Assembly (NCBI RefSeq): GCF_016446475.1
Contig: NZ_JAEHFP010000007.1
Coordinates: 1 to 64,000, forward strand
DNA from: Paracoccus binzhouensis
GTDB lineage: Bacteria > Pseudomonadota > Alphaproteobacteria > Rhodobacterales > Rhodobacteraceae
Length of the DNA stretch: 64,000 nucleotides
Direction: 5' to 3'
Shown here: in pieces, positions 1 to 7,895 of the stretch
Layout of the letters: each line of letters begins with the position of its first letter
How positions within the stretch are numbered: position 1 is the first letter of the stretch
The notes under the pieces: model-generated
Told to the model about the DNA's origin: nothing
Database searches by the model: none
The model's input: the letters and a program-made list of their open reading frames with translations, nothing else
Translations under genes and position numbers: made by a program

Positions 1-85
1 GAGCGTATCGCGGGCATCAAGATTCAGGATTCCCGGCCTGCTCGTGATGTGCTTCCCTTTTGCTGAGGCAGGTATGGGGGAGCTG

Positions 86-1043
86 ATGGGCAGGCCACAT
101 CCAATGGAGCTTCGAACGCGGGTCGTCGCGTATGTCGACGAAGGCCACGGACACCGTGAGGCGGCCCGGCACTTTCGAGTGTCACCCAAATTCGTCAATG
201 ACCTGGTGAAGCTGCGACGCGAGACTGGGTTCTTGACGCCGAGACAGCAAGGCAATGGCGGCGGACATGGGAAGCTGGCGGGGGTGACCGGTTGGCTCAA
301 GGCCCGCGTCACGGCCAAAGGCGAGATCACGCTCGACGAACTGGTGGCAGAACTGACCCAAACCCACGGCATCGCCGTCCACCGTGCCACCGTCTGGCGG
401 GTGTTGCGCGGGCTCGGATTGACACACAAAAAAAGCCCTGCATGCGCTTGAACAGAAGCGCCAGGACGTGGCTGGCCTGCGCCATGTCTGGATTGCGAGG
501 CGCCAGCCTTTCATGGCCAACCATCTGGAGCGGTTGGCTTTCATCGATGAGACCGGGGTCAAGACAAACATGACCAAGACCACCGGCTGGGCACCCTGCG
601 GGCAACGTCTGGTGGATCATGCGCCGTTCGGGCATTGGCGGAGCCAGACCTTCGTCGCGGCCCTGCGCCATGACCGGCTGGACGCGCCTTGGGTGATCGA
701 CGGGGCGATGAACGCCGAGATGTTCAACCTTTACATTCAAACCCAATTGGTTCCGACGCTGCGGGCCGGCGACGTTGTCATTCTGGACAATCTTTCCAGC
801 CACAAGAGCCCTGCCGCAGCGGCAGCACTGCGCGATATCGGCGCGTGGTTTCTGTTCCTGCCGCCCTATAGCCCTGACCTCAATCCGATCGAGATGGCAT
901 TCGCCAAGCTCAAGGCACTTATCAGAAAAGCCGCCGCAAGAACCTACGATCAGCTTTGGGCTGCGGTCGGCCAGGTCTGCGATCTGTTCTCCGACGAGGA
1001 GTGCTACAACTACTTCAAAACCGCCGGGTATGAGGCCGATTGA
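86..1043 (+). pseudogene. IS630-family transposase, frame change at A7 tract
   Basis: The first frame starts at the ATG at 86 (MGRPHPMEL, preceded by a GGGGGAG-like ribosome site) and encodes the helix-turn-helix half, ending at a TGA at 449. The DDE half continues one frame over, through 435-467, to a stop at 1043. Catalytic motifs are visible: FIDETG, ILDNLSSHK and LNPIEMAFAK. The change of frame falls in a run of seven A (428-434), with typical KKALHALEQKR sequence resuming in the new frame. Slippage at such runs can be programmed, so this may be an expressed two-frame transposase or a copy broken by one extra A. Confidence 0.8.
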
Positions 1044-1141
1044 GTGCAACAGGCTCAAGGTCTGCGATCTGTTCTCCGACGAGGAGTGCTACAACTACTT
1101 CAAAACCGCCGGGTATGAGGCCGATTGAGTGCAACAGGCTC
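973..1141 (+). repeat. 84-bp exact tandem duplication of the IS630 3' end
   Basis: Bases 973-1056 and 1058-1141 are identical, separated by one A. Each copy contains the last 23 codons of the transposase (VCDLFSDEE to YEAD and stop) and the terminal GTGCAACAGGCTC. Only the second copy is followed by TA. Confidence 0.95.
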
Positions 1142-1251
1142 TAGCGCCGGCCTGGCGCCAGGCTGCCCGTGCCCGGCGGGATCGAACGGCGATGGCGGTC
1201 GCGCGGTCCTGTCTCGCACCGCGCCGCCGACCCGGCGCGGGAGCGGGTGCC

Positions 1252-2247
1252 CTAGCGCCGGCCCATCAGCCGGGCCATGTCGAGCATCCGGTTGGAAAAG
1301 CCCCATTCGTTGTCATACCAGCCAAAGACCCGGATCAGCCCGCCCGCCACCGAGGTCTCGCGCCCCGAGACGACGAGGGATTCCGGCCGCGCCCGCAGGT
1401 CGCAGGAGACCAGCGGCCGTTCGGTCCAGCCGAAGACCGGCGAGCCCTCGGCCGCGGCTTTCAGCGCTGCGTTCACCCCCGCCGCATCCGCCTGGCGCGC
1501 GCTGGCGAAGGTCAGGTCGATGCAGGACACGCTGGCCGTCGGCACCCGGATCGCCCGCGCCGCCACCCGCCCGGCCAGATGCGGCAGCACCGTGCCGATC
1601 AGCCGCCCGGCGCTGGTCGTGGTCGGCACCATGGACAGCGCCGCCGCGCGCGAGCGCGCCGGATCGCCGCGCGGCTTGTCCACCGTGGGCTGGCTGCCGG
1701 TATAGCAATGCACCGTGGTCATCTGCCCCGAGACCACGCCGAAAGCCTCGTCCAGCACCCGCAGCAGCGGCGCCAGCGCATTGGTCGTGCAGGAGGCGTT
1801 CGAGACGATGCGCTGGCCGTCCAGCCGTTCCTCGTTGGCGCCGATCACCACGGTGATGTCGGCCTCGTCCGAGGGGCCCGAGATCAGCACCGCGCCCGCC
1901 CCGGCCTCGAGCCCGCGCTCGACCACCGCGCGCGAGCCGGTCATGCCGGTGCATTCCAGCACGATGTCGACGCCCGACAGGTCCAGCCGGCGCAGGTCCG
2001 GCGCGGAATGGAAGGGGATCGCCCGGCCATCGACGACCAGCGCGCCATCCGCCACCGCGACCTGGCCGCGCCAGGGGCCGAAGACGCTGTCATATTCGAA
2101 CAGATAGGCGCAGTTCTCCAGCGACTCGATGTCGTTGATCAGCACGAGATCCAGATCCTCGTAGCCGCCCTGCGCCCAGATGCGCAGGATCGAGCGCCCG
2201 ATGCGCCCGAAGCCGTTCAACGCCAGCCTGATCCTTCCTTCCGCCAC
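1252..2247 (-). CDS. gap: Type I glyceraldehyde-3-phosphate dehydrogenase
   Basis: 331 aa, the usual length for NAD-dependent GAPDH, which oxidises glyceraldehyde-3-phosphate to 1,3-bisphosphoglycerate in central carbon metabolism. The NAD fold begins NGFGRIGR near residue 10. The catalytic cysteine sits in SNASCTTN, and the catalytic histidine in TTVHCYTGSQ. I chose the GTG at 2247 because GAGGAGGAG lies six bases upstream; the frame stays open further upstream only because it runs through the riboswitch. The gene follows acoR on the same strand with a glycine riboswitch between them, so glycine may control it. Erythrose-4-phosphate dehydrogenase is a less likely alternative. Confidence 0.9.
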   Translation of the reverse strand: MAEGRIRLALNGFGRIGRSILRIWAQGGYEDLDLVLINDIESLENCAYLFEYDSVFGPWRGQVAVADGALVVDGRAIPFHSAPDLRRLDLSGVDIVLECTGMTGSRAVVERGLEAGAGAVLISGPSDEADITVVIGANEERLDGQRIVSNASCTTNALAPLLRVLDEAFGVVSGQMTTVHCYTGSQPTVDKPRGDPARSRAAALSMVPTTTSAGRLIGTVLPHLAGRVAARAIRVPTASVSCIDLTFASARQADAAGVNAALKAAAEGSPVFGWTERPLVSCDLRARPESLVVSGRETSVAGGLIRVFGWYDNEWGFSNRMLDMARLMGRR

Positions 2248-2352
2248 GCGCTCCTCCTCCTCGGCGCAAGCCGGGCGGGCCGGCGCCGCCCGCAAGGGTC
2301 GGCCCGGCCGCCTCGGTCCAAAGTCGCGAACCCGCCGGGTTGCGGCGCGTCC

Positions 2353-2515
2353 CCCCTCTGTCCTTTTGCCTGAGAGCGTCACCGCATGGCGGCTTCCTCC
2401 TTCGGCGGATGCGCGGGGCATCTCTCTCCAGAGTGTCGGTCCGGCAGTCTGCTTGCCTGAGAGATTCCGGGGCGTTGCTCCGTCGGCGCGGGGCTGAACC
2501 CGACTCTCCTGTCCG
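2353..2515 (-). promoter_or_regulatory. Tandem glycine riboswitch
   Basis: Read on the minus strand there are two consecutive aptamers. The first (about 2513-2453) opens with ACAGGAGAGTCGGG and ends CTCTCAGGCAA. The second (about 2436-2359) opens CTGGAGAGAGATG, has GCCGAAGGAGGAAGCC in the middle and ends CTCTCAGGCAAAAGGACAGA. These are the conserved cores of the glycine (gcvT) riboswitch, and the close tandem arrangement is typical. It lies between the acoR stop and the gap start, about 105 bases before the gap GTG. Confidence 0.93.
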
Positions 2516-2574
2516 AACCGGGGCGGAGGCTGGCACAGTCCCGACGGTTTGGAAAGGCCCCGAATCGGCAAAGC

Positions 2575-4461
2575 TCAGCGGGCATCCGGCCCGGTCAGCC
2601 CCAGCCGCTGCATGCGGCGATAGATGGTGCTGCGATCCACCCCAGCCTGCCGGGCGACGGCCGAGATATTGCCGGCGCAAGCCGCGACCAGCCGGCGCAG
2701 CTCGGCCGCCTCCTCGGCCTCGATGCGCTGGCGGGCGGCGGGCAGCGCGGTGGGCCGGGCCAGTTCGGGCGGCAGATCCTCGGGCAGGACCGGGGCGCCG
2801 TCGCACAGCGCCGCGCAAAGCGTACAGAGATTGACGATCTCGCGCACGTTCCCCGGCCAGTCATGCGCCAGCAGCAGCGCCATGGCCTGCGGCGAGAAAC
2901 GCGGCTTGCCCTCGGTCGCGCCGGCGATGCGGGCGATCAGCCATTCCAGGTCGGCCCGCGCCCGCACCGGCGGGATGTCCAGCACCAGCCCGTTCAGCCG
3001 GTAATACAGGTCCTGCCGGAACCGCCCCTCGGCCACCAGCCCGGCCAGGTCGCGATGCGAGGCCGAGATGACGCGGATATCCACCGGCTCGGCGCGGGTG
3101 GCGCCAACCGGCAGCACCTCGCGCTCGGACAGCACCCGCAACAGCCGCGCCTGCAGGGCCAGCGGCATGTCGCCGATCTCGTCCAGGAACAGCGTGCCGC
3201 CATGCGCCTCGCGGATCAGGCCCTTCTTGCCGCGGGCATGGGCGCCGGTAAAGGCGTTCGGGGCATAGCCGAACAGCTCGCTTTCGATCAGCGCCTCGGG
3301 CAGCGCGGCGCAGTTGATCGCCACGAAGGAGCCGCGGCGGCGGGACGAGGCATGCATGGCCCGGGCGATGAATTCCTTGCCGGTGCCGGTCTCGCCGCGC
3401 AGGATGACGCTGATCTGGCGGTCCACCACCTTGGCGGCACGCTCGGCCAGGCGCTGCATGGCCGGGTCGCCGCCATGGATCGCGCGCAGCGGCTGGGGCA
3501 GGCTGGTCTCCGTGGCCCGGCGCGGCGGTGCGGTGGGCGGCACGGCGCGGGCAAAGATCAGGCCGCCGGCCTGCATCTCCAGCGCGCCGTCGACCGGGGC
3601 CATGGCGCGCGACAGCTTCGGCAGGTCGTCCAGGTCGCAGGCGAAGATGTCGTCGAAGCGCCGGCCGATCAGCGCCTCGGCCGGCCCGCCGGCCAGAAGC
3701 TCGCGCGCATTGTTGGTCATGCCGCTGATGCAGCCCCCGGCGTCGATGGCGACCGCGACCATCGGGTCCACGTCCAGGAATTCGGGCGAGGGGTTCAGCC
3801 GCAGGATCCAGTCGGCGCGGTGCCGGCGCACCAGATTGGCCATCTCGATGCGCCGGGCGCAGGATTTCATCACCTCCAGCGTCAGAGCCTGGCTCATCTT
3901 GTCTTGCGGCGCCTGCAGATGCGACAGGTCCAGCACCCCGATCAACCCGCCGCGCGTGTCGTGGACCGGCACGGCGGTGCAGGACAGCGGCGTCAGCGCC
4001 AGGTCGAAATGGTCGGTGCGATGCACGGTGATCGCCCGCCCGGTAGCCAGGCAGGCGCCCACGCCATTGGTGCCGACATGGCTTTCATGCCATTCCGAGC
4101 CGGTGATCAGACCGGCATGGCGCAGCTCGCGGTCCAGCTCGGCATCGCCGATGGCATCGACGGTCACGCCACGCGCGTTCGACAGCAGCAGCACATAGCC
4201 CATCGTGTTCACGCGGCGATAAAGGTCTTCCATGCCGTGCCGGGCCATGCCCAGCAATTCCTCGGATTCCTGGCGGTGCTGGCGCAGTTCCTGCTGGGTG
4301 ACGATGCGCGGCCCGGCATGGCGGCCGGGGTCGAGCTGGTGTTCGTTCACGCAGCGCCGCCACGAGGCCAGCACATCGGCATCCCGGCGCGGCGATGTCT
4401 CGCCCTCGGCCACGCGAATGACTTCAAGGACATGCGTCCCGGTATCCGGCATTCCCCGCAT
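2575..4461 (-). CDS. acoR: Sigma-54-dependent activator of acetoin catabolism, AcoR-type
   Basis: 628 aa. The N-terminal third has a GAF-type sensor (HVGTNGVGACLATGRAI near residues 125-145). The AAA+ domain starts near residue 340 with Walker A GETGTGKE, Walker B GGTLFLDEIGDMP and arginine-finger segment RFRQDLYYRLN. A Fis-type helix-turn-helix ends the protein (GNISAVARQAGVDRSTIYRR). The sigma-54 contact loop reads NAFTGA rather than GAFTGA. The start at 4461 has GGGAGGAG five bases upstream. It lies just downstream of the aco genes on the same strand and should activate the -24/-12 promoter before acoX in response to acetoin. Confidence 0.88.
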   Translation of the reverse strand: MRGMPDTGTHVLEVIRVAEGETSPRRDADVLASWRRCVNEHQLDPGRHAGPRIVTQQELRQHRQESEELLGMARHGMEDLYRRVNTMGYVLLLSNARGVTVDAIGDAELDRELRHAGLITGSEWHESHVGTNGVGACLATGRAITVHRTDHFDLALTPLSCTAVPVHDTRGGLIGVLDLSHLQAPQDKMSQALTLEVMKSCARRIEMANLVRRHRADWILRLNPSPEFLDVDPMVAVAIDAGGCISGMTNNARELLAGGPAEALIGRRFDDIFACDLDDLPKLSRAMAPVDGALEMQAGGLIFARAVPPTAPPRRATETSLPQPLRAIHGGDPAMQRLAERAAKVVDRQISVILRGETGTGKEFIARAMHASSRRRGSFVAINCAALPEALIESELFGYAPNAFTGAHARGKKGLIREAHGGTLFLDEIGDMPLALQARLLRVLSEREVLPVGATRAEPVDIRVISASHRDLAGLVAEGRFRQDLYYRLNGLVLDIPPVRARADLEWLIARIAGATEGKPRFSPQAMALLLAHDWPGNVREIVNLCTLCAALCDGAPVLPEDLPPELARPTALPAARQRIEAEEAAELRRLVAACAGNISAVARQAGVDRSTIYRRMQRLGLTGPDAR

Positions 4462-4541
4462 CGGCTCCTCCCAAAGCCCGGCGCGACCATAGCACGGGTC
4501 GGGCCGCGCCGGGGCAGAAATCTTGCCGCAGGCGCCGGCCG

Positions 4542-5615
4542 TCAGCGCGACAGGTCGATCAGGATCTTCAGCTGGCTGCCGGCCGGGTCCAGCAGCGCCT
4601 CGAACCCCTCGGACACGGCCTCGTCCAGCGCGATGCGCTTCGTCACCACCCGCCTGGCCGGGATGGCGCCCGAGGCGATCAGCTCGATGGTGCGCGGCCA
4701 GCTATGCGTCGGATAGCACCACGAGCCGCGGATCTCGGCATCCTTGAAGGTCAGCTGGAAGAAATCCACGCTGCCCTTGCCCGGATGCAGCCCGGTCTGC
4801 ACGATCACCCCCTGCTTGCGCACCGCGTCGAGGCAGGATTGCAGCGCCCGTTCGTTGCCGACGCATTCCAGTGCCACGTCGCAGCCGATGCCGCCTTGGG
4901 TGCCGGCGCGCACCCGCTCGCCCACATCCTCGCGCGCGGGGTTGATGGCGACGACACCCGGCACGACCTCGGCGGCGAGCTTCAGCCGCGTGTCGTTCAC
5001 GTCCGACACGAACAGCCGCGTCGCGCCGAAGGCCCGCGCGGTCAGCAGCGCCAGGATGCCGATGGGCCCGGCGCCCGTCACCAGCACCGAATCCCCGGCG
5101 GTGATCCGGCCGCGGTCGCAGGCATAGACGCAGACGGCGGTCGGCTCGACCAGCGCCGCCTCCTCGTCGCTCATCCCGTCGGGGATCTTCTCGACATTGT
5201 AGTCGTTGAGCAGCGCCATCTCGGCCATGCCGCCCGAGACCCAGGACAGCCCGACCAGCGCCAGGCTGCCCGAGAGGTTGTGCCAGCCGCGGTCGGCGAA
5301 ATGCTCGCCGCCGCGCGGCATGATCAGCGGCTGCACCGCCACCCGGTCGCCGGGCGCCACCTTGGTCACGCCCTCGCCCACCGCCACGACCTCGCCGCCG
5401 AATTCATGGCCCAGCACCTGCGGGCCATGGGCGCCGGAATAGGGATGCGGCGCGGTCGGGATGAAGATCGGCCCCGAGGCGTATTCGTGCAGGTCGGTGC
5501 CGCAGATGCCGACATGGCGGTTGCGGATCAGCACCTGCCCGGGACCGGGCCGGGGTGGTTCGGGGATGTCCTCGACCCTAAGATCGCGCGCGGCATGGAA
5601 ACGCAAGGCTTTCAT
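4542..5615 (-). CDS. (R,R)-butanediol dehydrogenase-like MDR alcohol dehydrogenase
   Basis: 357 aa, medium-chain dehydrogenase that should interconvert 2,3-butanediol and acetoin with NAD. The catalytic zinc site is seen as GICGTDLHEY and GHEFGGEV, and the NAD fold as VTGAGPIGILAL. The loop that normally holds four structural-zinc cysteines (residues about 100-120, QPLIMPRGGEHFADRGWHNL) has none. The start at 5615 gives the standard MKALRFHAARDLRVEDI beginning. It ends the run of aco-associated genes, feeding butanediol into the acetoin dehydrogenase complex. Another secondary alcohol dehydrogenase activity is possible. Confidence 0.82.
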   Translation of the reverse strand: MKALRFHAARDLRVEDIPEPPRPGPGQVLIRNRHVGICGTDLHEYASGPIFIPTAPHPYSGAHGPQVLGHEFGGEVVAVGEGVTKVAPGDRVAVQPLIMPRGGEHFADRGWHNLSGSLALVGLSWVSGGMAEMALLNDYNVEKIPDGMSDEEAALVEPTAVCVYACDRGRITAGDSVLVTGAGPIGILALLTARAFGATRLFVSDVNDTRLKLAAEVVPGVVAINPAREDVGERVRAGTQGGIGCDVALECVGNERALQSCLDAVRKQGVIVQTGLHPGKGSVDFFQLTFKDAEIRGSWCYPTHSWPRTIELIASGAIPARRVVTKRIALDEAVSEGFEALLDPAGSQLKILIDLSR

Positions 5616-5626
5616 GATATCCCCCC

Positions 5627-5956
5627 TTACAATTCGTCGAAGGCGGCCAGCGCCTTGGCGGCATAGACCGTGCCCGGCCCGCCCGACATCTCGATGGCGA
5701 CGGCCAGCACCTCCAGCAGTTCCTCGCGGCTGGCGCCATGGGCCTTGGCCTCGCTGGCGTGGAAGACGATGCAATCCTCGCAGCCGCGCCCGATGGCGAC
5801 GGCGATGGCGATCATCTCCTTCATGGCGGGGCCGACCTTGCCCTCGCGGTTGGCGGCGAGCATCAGCCCGCGAAAGGCGGACATGGTCTTGCCGTCGGCC
5901 TTGTAGAGCGCGGCAGCGCGCGCGTTCATCTCGGCCAGTTTCTGTTTCGCGTTCAT
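5627..5956 (-). CDS. AhpD / carboxymuconolactone decarboxylase-family protein
   Basis: 109 aa. The redox-type motif GCEDCIVFHASEA (CxxC plus histidine) in an alpha-helical context is the AhpD-like signature, and the GASREELLEVLAVA segment is typical of the family. Its ATG overlaps the stop of the preceding reductase gene by four bases, and the butanediol dehydrogenase start follows 11 bases after its stop, so it is translationally tied to the acetoin operon. Its role there is unknown; family members act as thiol peroxidases or lactone decarboxylases. Confidence 0.8.
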   Translation of the reverse strand: MNAKQKLAEMNARAAALYKADGKTMSAFRGLMLAANREGKVGPAMKEMIAIAVAIGRGCEDCIVFHASEAKAHGASREELLEVLAVAIEMSGGPGTVYAAKALAAFDEL

Positions 5957-6741
5957 ACCAGCACCATCCCTCCATCGACGACCAGACTTTGCCCGGTCAT
6001 GTAATCCGACCCGGCCGAGGCGAGGAAGATCGAGACGCCCGCCAGATCCTCGGGGCGCGACGGGCGGCCCAGCAGGATGTCGGCCGAGAAGCCCTCGAAA
6101 GCCTCGTTGTCGCGTTGGGTCAGCCCCTCGTCCTTGAAGCCCTTGTCGATCAGCTTCCACATGTCGGTGGCGACCACGCCGGGACAGATGGCGTTGACGC
6201 AGATGCCGTGCTTGCCAAAGGCGCGGGCCGCGGCCTGGGTCAGCGCCACCACGGCGAACTTGCTGGCCGAGTAATGCGCCAAGGGCTCGTAGCCCTGCTT
6301 GCCGGCGATCGAGGCGGTGTTGACGATCTTGCCGCCGCCACCCTGGGCGATGAACTGCTTCGCCGCCTCCTGGATGCCGATCAGCACGCCCATGGCGTTC
6401 ACGTCCATGACGCGGTGCCAGTCCGCCTCGGTGATGTCGTTGAATGGCTTGACCTGCGCGATGCCGGCATTGTTGAACATGGCGTCCAGCCGGCCATGTT
6501 CGACGACGGTGCGGGCGATCAGCGCACGCGTGCTGGCCCGGTCGGTCACATCGACGGCAAGGCCGATGGCCTGCCCGCCCGCCTCGCGGATCTCGGCGGC
6601 GGTGGATTCGGCGGTATCGGCGGCGATGTCGGCGATCACCACCCGGGCGCCGGCCTGCGCCAGCCCCTCGGCGATGGAGCTCCCGATGCCGCGGCCCGCG
6701 CCGGTGACGATGACCACGCGGCCTTCGACGGAATTGCTCAT
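5953..6741 (-). CDS. SDR acetoin/diacetyl reductase (meso-butanediol dehydrogenase type)
   Basis: 262 aa classical short-chain dehydrogenase. The cofactor motif TGAGRGIG is at residues 13-20, NNAG at 90-93, and the catalytic triad is S144, Y157 and K161 (HYSASK). The sequence VNAMGVLIGIQEAAKQF and overall length match the BudC-type acetoin reductases. GGGAGGAG precedes the ATG. It follows acoC by 50 bases and likely reduces diacetyl or oxidises butanediol so that carbon enters as acetoin. Substrate is inferred mostly from context. Confidence 0.85.
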   Translation of the reverse strand: MSNSVEGRVVIVTGAGRGIGSSIAEGLAQAGARVVIADIAADTAESTAAEIREAGGQAIGLAVDVTDRASTRALIARTVVEHGRLDAMFNNAGIAQVKPFNDITEADWHRVMDVNAMGVLIGIQEAAKQFIAQGGGGKIVNTASIAGKQGYEPLAHYSASKFAVVALTQAAARAFGKHGICVNAICPGVVATDMWKLIDKGFKDEGLTQRDNEAFEGFSADILLGRPSRPEDLAGVSIFLASAGSDYMTGQSLVVDGGMVLV

Positions 6742-6790
6742 CTCTCTCCTCCCATTGCAATGGGCCGCCCCCTTGGGGACGGCCGGCGAT

Positions 6791-7894
6791 TCAGGCGATG
6801 AAGTCGCGGATCAGGCGGTTGACCTCGGCCGATTGCTCCATCTGCACCATGTGACCCGCTTCGGGGATGACATGGCGGGACGCGCCCGGCAGGCTTTCGG
6901 CATGGGCGGCGGGGATGATCGCATCGGCCTCGCCCCAGATCACCTGGGCGGGCACGCCCGAGGCGGCCAGCGCCTCGGCCAGTCGCTCGGCCTGCCGGCC
7001 CTCGCGGAACAGCGCGGCCGAGAGTTCGGCCAGGAAATCCTGCACCCCGTCGAGGCGCTTGTATTTCAGCAGGTCCTCGACCATCGCGCGGCTGACCAGC
7101 GACTGGTCCTTGAACAGATGTGCCAGAACCGGCTTCAGGTCCTTGCGCCCGGCGGCCTTCACGAAGCCGTCGATATAATCGGCATTGATCTCGGACCCGA
7201 GGCCCGCCGGACAGATCAGCGTGACCGAGGCGACGCGCGCCGGGTGCTGCGCCGCCAGCGTGCCGGCGACCAGCCCGCCCATGGAATGGCCGGCCAGATG
7301 CGCCCTGTCCGCGCCGATATGGTCGAGGAAGGCCAGGACGGTTTCCACCATCAGCCCCAGCCCGGCCGGGCGCGCCGATTTCACCGACTGGCCATGACCG
7401 GGCAGGTCCAGCGCATAGACCGGCGCAGCTTCCGCCAGCGCGTCGATGTTGAACAGCCAGTTGTCCAGGTCGCCGCCGAAGCCGTGGATCAGCACCAGCG
7501 GCACGCCCTCGCCCGGCCGCTCGGCATAGCGGATGCGACCCATGGGCAGGTCGGCATATTGATAGGCGGGTCCGGCATCCTCGTCCTCGTCGCCGGCCGA
7601 TGGGGCCTGATAGGCGGCGACATAAGCATCGATTTCCGCGTCCGGCACCGCTTCCGGCGCCATCACCGCCAGCAGCGCGCGCACCGGATAGGTCTCGCCC
7701 TCGATGCCGACGCGGCGGCGCAAGAGGCCCCCGTCGGCGGCCTCGACCACATTGGCGATCTTGTCGGTCTCGACATCCATGATCTCGTCGCCGGGCTTGA
7801 TCTCGGCGCCCTCGGCCACGTGCCAGGCCGCCAGCTTGCCCTCGCGCATCGAGAGCCCCCATTTCGGCATCAGGATCGGGGTGATGTCTGCCAT
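6791..7894 (-). CDS. acoC: Acetoin dehydrogenase E2 component with alpha/beta-hydrolase domain
   Basis: 367 aa. An N-terminal lipoyl domain (MPKWGLSMREG, then VETDKIANVV with the lipoylated lysine at about 45) is followed by an acidic linker and an alpha/beta-hydrolase fold with oxyanion HGFGGD and nucleophile elbow GHSMGG (Ser about 204). This lipoyl-plus-hydrolase architecture is specific to the AcoC acyltransferase, which transfers the acetyl group from acetoin to CoA. The start at 7894 is one base from the acoB stop. No E3 dihydrolipoamide dehydrogenase gene is present in the window. Confidence 0.92.
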   Translation of the reverse strand: MADITPILMPKWGLSMREGKLAAWHVAEGAEIKPGDEIMDVETDKIANVVEAADGGLLRRRVGIEGETYPVRALLAVMAPEAVPDAEIDAYVAAYQAPSAGDEDEDAGPAYQYADLPMGRIRYAERPGEGVPLVLIHGFGGDLDNWLFNIDALAEAAPVYALDLPGHGQSVKSARPAGLGLMVETVLAFLDHIGADRAHLAGHSMGGLVAGTLAAQHPARVASVTLICPAGLGSEINADYIDGFVKAAGRKDLKPVLAHLFKDQSLVSRAMVEDLLKYKRLDGVQDFLAELSAALFREGRQAERLAEALAASGVPAQVIWGEADAIIPAAHAESLPGASRHVIPEAGHMVQMEQSAEVNRLIRDFIA

Positions 7895-7895
7895 G

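Larger units (their letters stand above)
1..1141 (+). mobile_element. IS630-family insertion sequence, left end outside window
   Basis: The stretch carries an IS630-type transposase in two frames and ends at GTGCAACAGGCTC, which is followed by TA at 1142-1143. TA is the duplicated target of this family, so I place the right end at 1141. The left end lies before base 1, so the left terminal repeat and TA cannot be seen. The right end is present twice as an exact 84-bp tandem repeat. The element sits about 110 bp downstream of the gap stop codon. Confidence 0.8.

Noticed and set aside
2248..2571. N-terminal extension of GAPDH to 2571
   Set aside because: The extra 108 codons are the riboswitch and leader; the GTG at 2247 with GAGGAGGAG gives the usual 331-aa enzyme.
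2863..4716. 617-aa plus-strand frame across acoR
   Set aside because: The minus strand carries Walker A/B and Fis motifs; the plus frame is compositionally biased shadow sequence.
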